Shown: in pieces, positions 58,480-64,000 of the stretch | How the letters are laid out: each line of letters opens with the position of its first letter | Position numbering within the stretch: position 1 is the stretch's first letter | Assembly: GCA_944327465.1 (NCBI GenBank) | Contig: CALVHH010000002.1 | Location: 62,001-126,000, forward strand | Source of the DNA: an uncultured Clostridia bacterium | GTDB taxonomy: Bacteria > Bacillota > Clostridia > Christensenellales > Borkfalkiaceae | Length of the DNA stretch: 64,000 nt | Direction of reading: 5' to 3' | Made by a program: the position numbers and the translations under genes | Notes under the pieces: model-generated | The model's input: the letters and a program-made list of their open reading frames with translations, nothing else | The model's database searches: none | Told to the model about the DNA's origin: nothing

Positions 58480-61400
58480 ATTGACAGGGGTATCATTGTA
58501 GCTTGCACTTTCATTTACGCCGGCTGCATAGCCGTAATGATTATACGTCGTATTGCCAACAGTATAACTTATATGCATAGTCAGCACGTCGCCTACTTTA
58601 ACTTGGTTATCCGACGCATCGCCAATCGCCTTACTGTCGCCTGTAAATGTTCCCGCAACTATTGCCACGTTGTTATATGTTTCAGTATTCCACCAGTTTC
58701 TAACTTCGCTCCAGGGATTTTGGGCTAAGTAAACGCCATAATTGCCTTTGAATGTGCCGCCCATTATAAGCAACCCGTCGTTAACAGAAGCGCTTTGGCT
58801 GTACCGCAGCCCCGCATCAGTACCATTGAACGTACCGCCGGTGATAACTATTGTATGGCTGCTTTGAGTTGCATCATCTATGCACAGCCCGGCACGCGAA
58901 GAGCCTTTAAACGTGCCGCCGGTGATTGTAAGTTTTGCCGAGCCGTTGCCGTACCAGACGCCGTCGCCGTTTGAATTTCTTATACTTTCGAATGTACCGG
59001 CATTGATAGTTACCGTGGGGGCATCGCCATTTGGTGTAGTTTCTATAACCAAGCCCGCAGCCAATCCTTTTACTGTAATTTTATCATTTGAATCACCTTT
59101 TTTGCCGAAAGTGACGTTTGCATACTGATAGACGCTGAAGCCAGCCTGACCGCTTACATCGAATGTGCCGCCGTATATGTTTGCTACGGCCGTAGCCGAA
59201 TCCGTGCCCATCACGAACGCGCCGCTGCCGTTGCCGCCGAACGTGTCGCCCTCGATCGTGACCGTGCCGCCGTACATTTTAAAGCCGTAGTTTGCCGCCG
59301 CACCTGCGACATCCATACGCGCATTATTTTTCACAGGGTCGGCGCCGCTGAACGAGCCGTCTTGAATGGTAGCCGTGCCGTTGCTTACAAGAATGCCGTT
59401 GCCAAGTGCAGATTGATAAGTTCCGTTATTAATTGTGAGCTCACCGCCGTTCACCTGCACTGCATGACCGCCCGTTATAGGCACGGGAGCCTGCCAGTTG
59501 CTGTTCCCATGCCCCGCAACGGTGTATTTGCCGGAGGAATATGACGTGCCTTTTGTAGTGATAGATATATCGCCCAGCTGCGGATTTTCGTTGCCGAGCG
59601 TGACGTCGCCGCCCGAAACATACAGTCCGCCGCCGACAGTATTTTTAATTGTGCCGGAGTTGAGCTGCACTACTGTTCCGGCAGCTCCTTCCACCCTGAC
59701 GGCAAAGCTCTTTATTTTAAAGTCGCGGTATTCATAGCCCGAACCAATATTGGCATTATCTCCGCCAGCAACACGAACATCGTCGTTTGCAACGCCCGTG
59801 TGGGTGACGTTGAGCGTGCCTGAAGCTTTAAGCGAGCCGCCGTTGACGAACACGCCGTTGTAGATGTTGGTTTGTCTTTCAACGTCCTCTACGCCCCAGC
59901 CATTGCCGTTTATGCCCGAAGTTATATCAACTGTGACATCTTCTGCCGCAGTTAAGCTGCCCTGATATACATATATGGCGGTGCCGTTGGGGGTGTTTAT
60001 TTTAACATTTCCGCTGTTGAAGTTGAGCTTGCCGCGGATGACTATGCCAAGGCAGTCGGAAGTGAGCGTTACGCCGTCCTTGCCCGCCGCAGCAAAGTTG
60101 ACCTCGCCCGCGGTTGCGTATATAGAGGCGTTGTCGAGGTCGGCACCCTGGCTTTTATTTATTGTGCTTGTATACTTGCTGCCGCTTATATTTATAGTGC
60201 CGCCGGCAGAGTATATGCCCGTGGATTTCGTTGCCGCGGAGAGGTCTACCGTAAATTCGGCAGTGTCGTCAGTTTTTGTAAGATTGTTATTGTCATTTAA
60301 CTGATAGCCCAGACCTATCGTGCCGCCGGCTATGTTCTGCTCGGCGCCGTTATATATGCCGTTGGAATTTTCGGCGCCGCCCTTGAAAGTTATGTTTGTG
60401 GTTGCGGATATGGCGACCGTGCCGCCGACATTGTGAATGGCGTTGGAATTTTCTGCTCTGCCGGTATAACTTATGGTAGTTGCGCCGCCGATATCCACCA
60501 CGCTGTCCGCACCCGTGGCATGTATGCCGTAGGCAGCGGTGCTTGTGCCTTCAGCCGTAATATTTACGCTGTTATTGAAAGTGAGCGTGCCCTGCGAGGC
60601 AGCAATGCCGTAGGAATCATTTATACCGTGTGACATGTTGACAGTAGTTACGCCGTTGAACGTGGCAGAAGATGCTTCGCCCGAAACGCTTATGCCGCGC
60701 ATGGAAGAGCCCGTAAGGGTGAACTCTGCAGGCTTTGCGCCACTTTGCGCACCGAGCACGACCGCGCCGCCCACGGAATAGATGCCGCCCATTCCGCTGC
60801 CGTCGAGCACAAAAGTTGCCTCGCCCAAAAGGTTTACTGCGCCGCCCTGCGCAAAAATGCCGCTCATCGTTTTGCCATAGGCGTTGAGGGTGAATGTGGA
60901 ACTGTTTGAGCCGATATTTACGGTTGCAGCCGCACCGCCGGCAGTGCCCGTGGCAATACCCGTAATATTTGTTGCGCCCTTTTCGATTTGACTTCCGAGA
61001 TTGAAAGTTGCCGAAGTGCCCGCCACATTTGCCGTGCAGATGTTTACATTGCCGCCGTTGGCGTGGATGCCCTGCAGATAGCTGCCGTCCAAATTGAAAG
61101 TTGCAATGGTTTCGCCAATAGTTCCTATATTTATACTGCCGCCGTTTGAATAAATTGCGCGGGAATAGGGCGCACCGGAAGCCGTCGGGTCAGAGCCTGA
61201 GTATACGTTATCGGAATCTATTGTAAATGTAACTTCACCGCCGGCTGTGCCATTGGCAATGTTCACGTTGCCGCCCGTGGAATATATGCCCTGCAGCTCG
61301 GTGCCGGAAAGCGTGAAAGTTGCACTACCGCCGCCGCCCGCAATATATACGTTGCCGCCTGCGGAGAATATGCCGTAGGAGTTAGAACTACCCTCTGCAA

Positions 61401-63036
61401 GGGTTATGTTTGCGGTGACTTCGCCGCTGCTTTGACTGCCTATTATAACGGGCTGCGAAGTTCCGTCCGTTTCGCCCGAATATATGCCTACATTTTTGTC
61501 ACCCTTAAGGGTGATAGTGCAATTTTTATTTGCGGTGACTGCGCCTGCGCCGTCTGATTCTATGCCCGCGCAGCCGGAGCCTTCGACAGATATTTCAAGA
61601 GAGTTGTTTACGGTGACACCGCCGCCGGAAACATTTATTGCCGAACCGTTTGCAAACCAACCGTCAGCAGAGTCTGTGGCGTCTTTTTCTATTATGGCTT
61701 TGCCGACTTCGAGCATGCCGCCCGAAACGCGGATGGTATCGCCATCTTGAGAATAAAACGTGCCCTGCGTTATGTTCAGATATTCGTTGTTGCCGCTGCC
61801 GGTGTAGGCGCACCGTATGCCGACGCCGTTGCCGAAGGCATTGAACTGACCCTGCGTTACAGCCATGTAGCCGCCCGTGGCGTTTACGCAGTAAGTGTAC
61901 TCTTCGCCGAAGTACGAATAGTAATAGCCGGCACGGGCGTAAAGGTTGCCGCTTGCCATGTTGATCGCGGCATAGCTGTTATTTTTGTCGGCGCTGCCCT
62001 TTACGTTGTTGTACACATACACGGTTACGAGAATATCGTTGTCATGTGTTCTACCGTCACCTTCATAACCTGCATATGCAAAGTAAGAATCTACAGACTC
62101 CTGAGTATCTCCAAGCTCGCCGCCCTCCACATAGTACTGATAGTAGTATTCGGCGCTGCCCGAAGCCGCAGTGTCTGTGAACTGCATGTTTTCCGATTCA
62201 AAGGTGTAGTAAAGGTAGGTATCGTCGGTGATGACGGCGGTGCCATCGTAGCTTCCTATCGACACTCCGCTGCCTTTATCAAAATACATATTGCCGTTGA
62301 CGGCAATGTTGGTGTTCGTAGCATCTGCTTTCTTGGGCGTGATTATGGGGAGCGAGGCGGAGTTTGGCCCTTCATATGCTCCGCTGCCGCTTTTTGGTCT
62401 TGTAAAGAGCTGCACTGATTTGATGTCGTCTTCGGTATCAAACCCGCCGCCCGAACGCGCCGACCAGGCGCTGCCTTCCGCCACGGCGTATTCATCGTAA
62501 TTGCTGTCAGTTTCAACTTCAACGCGGCTGCCCTTATTATCACGTTTGCCCGAGCGGGGTCCGCTTTCGAATATGCCCGCCGCGGCGGTGAGCGTGCCGC
62601 CCGAAACTTTTAAAACCGAGCCGACGGGATTATACAGGCTGCCCGTCTTTTCGGCAGAGGTATCTATTATGGTAAGGTTTATGCCGTCTTTAACGTCAAG
62701 AAGGGGTTCGCGGTTGTTGCGCTGAATTTCGTGGCCGTTGAGGTCTATCGTAAGGTCGCTGACGACGCCGCTCATGCCGCCCGAAATTATCAGGGGGTTA
62801 TCGAGCTCCTCGCCGAGCTGAATGTTGCTATAGCCGTTTTCGATTGCCTGGAAGAAGTCATCTATGGTGTTTATTATTATTGCATCGCCCAGGATATATT
62901 CTATATCGCCCTTGTAGTCGTTATCGGAAGCCTTTTCCGAAGTGTATCTGCCAAACGTGAGGGAAGCCGTTATTGTTGTAAGCACAAAAAGGCACAAAAG
63001 AACATAGCATAAAATTCTTTTTGTTGCGGCTTTCAT
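58435..63036 (-). CDS. Giant secreted beta-helix repeat protein
   Basis: 1533 residues. An N-terminal membrane segment (RILCYVLLCLFVLTTITA) is followed by SLTFGRYTSEKASDND, a form seen at the N-termini of clostridial TasA/SipW-type exported proteins. From about residue 60 to the end the protein is built of short beta repeats such as GIYSAGGNVNI, ATFNLDGS and INGGTFxG with Asn, Gly and Thr turns, typical of parallel beta-helix (pectin-lyase-like) surface proteins. No LPXTG, SLH or choline-binding anchor is visible. The start at 63036 has AGGAGGTAAAATATTT upstream. Its role may be adhesion, glycan binding or a surface layer. The 3' end carries a tandem duplication. Confidence 0.88.
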   Translation of the reverse strand: MKAATKRILCYVLLCLFVLTTITASLTFGRYTSEKASDNDYKGDIEYILGDAIIINTIDDFFQAIENGYSNIQLGEELDNPLIISGGMSGVVSDLTIDLNGHEIQRNNREPLLDVKDGINLTIIDTSAEKTGSLYNPVGSVLKVSGGTLTAAAGIFESGPRSGKRDNKGSRVEVETDSNYDEYAVAEGSAWSARSGGGFDTEDDIKSVQLFTRPKSGSGAYEGPNSASLPIITPKKADATNTNIAVNGNMYFDKGSGVSIGSYDGTAVITDDTYLYYTFESENMQFTDTAASGSAEYYYQYYVEGGELGDTQESVDSYFAYAGYEGDGRTHDNDILVTVYVYNNVKGSADKNNSYAAINMASGNLYARAGYYYSYFGEEYTYCVNATGGYMAVTQGQFNAFGNGVGIRCAYTGSGNNEYLNITQGTFYSQDGDTIRVSGGMLEVGKAIIEKDATDSADGWFANGSAINVSGGGVTVNNSLEISVEGSGCAGIESDGAGAVTANKNCTITLKGDKNVGIYSGETDGTSQPVIIGSQSSGEVTANITLAEGSSNSYGIFSAGGNVYIAGGGGSATFTLSGTELQGIYSTGGNVNIANGTAGGEVTFTIDSDNVYSGSDPTASGAPYSRAIYSNGGSINIGTIGETIATFNLDGSYLQGIHANGGNVNICTANVAGTSATFNLGSQIEKGATNITGIATGTAGGAAATVNIGSNSSTFTLNAYGKTMSGIFAQGGAVNLLGEATFVLDGSGMGGIYSVGGAVVLGAQSGAKPAEFTLTGSSMRGISVSGEASSATFNGVTTVNMSHGINDSYGIAASQGTLTFNNSVNITAEGTSTAAYGIHATGADSVVDIGGATTISYTGRAENSNAIHNVGGTVAISATTNITFKGGAENSNGIYNGAEQNIAGGTIGLGYQLNDNNNLTKTDDTAEFTVDLSAATKSTGIYSAGGTINISGSKYTSTINKSQGADLDNASIYATAGEVNFAAAGKDGVTLTSDCLGIVIRGKLNFNSGNVKINTPNGTAIYVYQGSLTAAEDVTVDITSGINGNGWGVEDVERQTNIYNGVFVNGGSLKASGTLNVTHTGVANDDVRVAGGDNANIGSGYEYRDFKIKSFAVRVEGAAGTVVQLNSGTIKNTVGGGLYVSGGDVTLGNENPQLGDISITTKGTSYSSGKYTVAGHGNSNWQAPVPITGGHAVQVNGGELTINNGTYQSALGNGILVSNGTATIQDGSFSGADPVKNNARMDVAGAAANYGFKMYGGTVTIEGDTFGGNGSGAFVMGTDSATAVANIYGGTFDVSGQAGFSVYQYANVTFGKKGDSNDKITVKGLAAGLVIETTPNGDAPTVTINAGTFESIRNSNGDGVWYGNGSAKLTITGGTFKGSSRAGLCIDDATQSSHTIVITGGTFNGTDAGLRYSQSASVNDGLLIMGGTFKGNYGVYLAQNPWSEVRNWWNTETYNNVAIVAGTFTGDSKAIGDASDNQVKVGDVLTMHISYTVGNTTYNHYGYAAGVNESASYNDTPVNNIGTSVTLTMRSKT

Positions 63037-63108
63037 AAATATTTTACCTCCTTGTTGGCGTTTGTTTTTTGGTTTTATCGGTAGAGCGCAAGCCGACTTG
63101 CACACCCC

Positions 63109-63306
63109 CTGTCATTTCGAGCGCAGTCGAGAAATCTAACTGTATTGCTCGGTCGACTTGCACACGCTGTCATTTCGAGCGTAGTCGAGAAATCTAACCG
63201 CAAAGCCCGGTCGATTCCCTTTTGTCCGTCGCTGACGCTCCGAGATTTCTCCGCTCCGCGCTGCGCGCTCCGGTCGAAATGACAAAGGGGGGAAAGTCCG
63301 GTCGAC
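63109..63306. repeat. REP-like palindromic repeat, copy 7 (three units)
   Basis: Two direct CTGTCATTTCGAGCGYAGTC units with GAGAAATCTAAC and CGGTCGA ends, then an inverted CCTTTTGTCCGTCGCTGACG ... GAGATTTCTCCGCTCC ... CCGGTCGAAATGACAAAG and GGTCGAC. It occupies nearly all of the spacer between two surface-protein genes. Confidence 0.8.
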
Positions 63307-63313
63307 AACGCGC

Positions 63314-64000
63314 CTACGGCGTTTCGGAATCCTGCACGAACAGCGCGGTGATATCAAAGTAGTACGAACGGTTGACTGCCGCGGTTATGGGGGCGGCTGT
63401 ATCTATGGGGTCGATGGTTATTTTTGAGATATCAATATCCATTCCCCCCGCCGAGTTGATGCAGGTGCCCGTTGGTATACTTTCAAAGGGCATACTGCCT
63501 TCGAAATACTCGACGCCTTTCATGAGTACGTCGTCGTTCTCCCCCCACTCTATGGGGTGAACGTAGTGGGCGGCGCTTGTTTCGCTGAGCGGCGCAACGT
63601 GGTAGAGCGATACGTTGTATTTACGGTCTTCGGCATATTCGCACTTTACGCGCACGGTGGTGCTTATTGTTGTTCCGTTGTCGTCGGCAGTTGCCTCCTG
63701 CTCGAAGTGGTAGCCGGTTATTTTTACTTCATCTTTGCCGTCTTTAAAGTAGTAGTAACCCTGCGAAGGCGAAGTTATAAGCGTATTCATATTTTCGACA
63801 AGCTTACCGTTCGCGTCATACACGGGCACTACTTTTTGCTCAGCCTGGTCGGTAATAATATACCACCCGCCGTCACCATCTTTTTGCGGCGCAGTATTGT
63901 ACCAATACGCGGTATTATCTATCTCGTCCGTAAGCGTAAAGTATACTACGTGCGTGCTCTCATTCTCTGTTCCGCCTGCATACAGCATGGAAGGCAGCGT
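63314..64000 (-). CDS. Secreted-type protein of unknown function (partial, 5' end outside window)
   Basis: The frame stays open to the window edge, so the N-terminus is missing. The visible 229 residues are rich in Tyr, Thr and Asp and contain a possible extracellular beta-sandwich: AYWYNTAPQKDGDGGWYIIT, then YNVSLYHVAPLSETSAAHYV, EYFEGSMPFESIPTG and a final SYYFDITALFVQDSETP. The style matches exported clostridial proteins encoded next to SipW-type peptidases. It lies one repeat-filled spacer upstream of the beta-helix gene on the same strand, so a surface-structure locus probably continues beyond the window. Confidence 0.65.
   Translation of the reverse strand, partial: TLPSMLYAGGTENESTHVVYFTLTDEIDNTAYWYNTAPQKDGDGGWYIITDQAEQKVVPVYDANGKLVENMNTLITSPSQGYYYFKDGKDEVKITGYHFEQEATADDNGTTISTTVRVKCEYAEDRKYNVSLYHVAPLSETSAAHYVHPIEWGENDDVLMKGVEYFEGSMPFESIPTGTCINSAGGMDIDISKITIDPIDTAAPITAAVNRSYYFDITALFVQDSETP

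Noticed and set aside
1613..63306. Insertion sequences or other autonomous mobile elements
   Set aside because: None of the repeats contains a transposase frame or target-site duplication that I can recognise.

Overview
The window is a chromosomal segment of an endospore-lineage Bacillota, most likely an uncultured gut-type Clostridia. The evidence is a type III glutamine synthetase, RNase J, rubrerythrin with no aerobic respiratory genes in view, a SpoIVA homologue, the ylxM-ffh-rpsP-khpA-rimM-trmD ... dprA-topA-trmFO gene order known from Bacillus, strong AGGAGG ribosome binding sites and sigma-A promoters close to consensus (TTGACA/TTGCAA, 16-18 bp, TATAAT). Most genes lie on the minus strand. 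I see no rRNA, tRNA, CRISPR array, transposase or prophage module.

Layout. 1-9 kb: pyrG (3' end cut by the window), dapF, purA, a ClC channel, a RimK-like ligase and glnA (GSIII). 9-18 kb: dinB, then a tightly packed minus-strand run of a 729-residue coiled-coil repeat protein, RNase J, TrmR, TrhP (U32) and AroA. The last three link prephenate supply to tRNA wobble-uridine 5-methoxylation. 18-21 kb: serC-serA on the plus strand and a 51-codon gene whose ribosome binding site lies inside a hairpin. 21-29 kb: a minus-strand cluster of GH3 glycosidase, SGNH hydrolase, ketopantoate-reductase-like protein, lipase and ATP-grasp enzyme, ending at a shortened SpoIVA that lacks its ATPase core. 29-33 kb: rubrerythrin (probably PerR/Fur-type control), glyA, hisS-trxA. 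33-48 kb: the translation/DNA superoperon from ylxM to topA-trmFO-hslU, with rplS displaced and xerC/hslV absent. 48-58 kb: small unknown genes, a minus-strand RNA locus, nitroreductase, hydroxyacid dehydrogenase, KDG kinase, MATE pump, lipoprotein, HIT protein and a GltD-like flavoprotein. 58-64 kb: a 1533-residue secreted beta-helix protein and the 3' part of an upstream secreted protein.

The most unusual element is at about 49.25-49.85 kb. A near-consensus minus-strand promoter drives a roughly 570-nt transcript that ends at its own hairpin. It carries four tiny open reading frames, each with its own GAGGTA/GGAGGTA-like ribosome binding site, followed by a compact folded module of about 130 nt. 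No longer gene lies on the transcript. It could be a large ornate structured RNA, or a multi-micropeptide leader without a downstream gene.

Two dispersed repeat families fill most spacers longer than 200 bp. One is a REP-like palindromic family with the core TGTCATTTCGA...GAGAAATCT and a GGTCGAC end. The other is a roughly 150-bp element found just upstream of two minus-strand genes.
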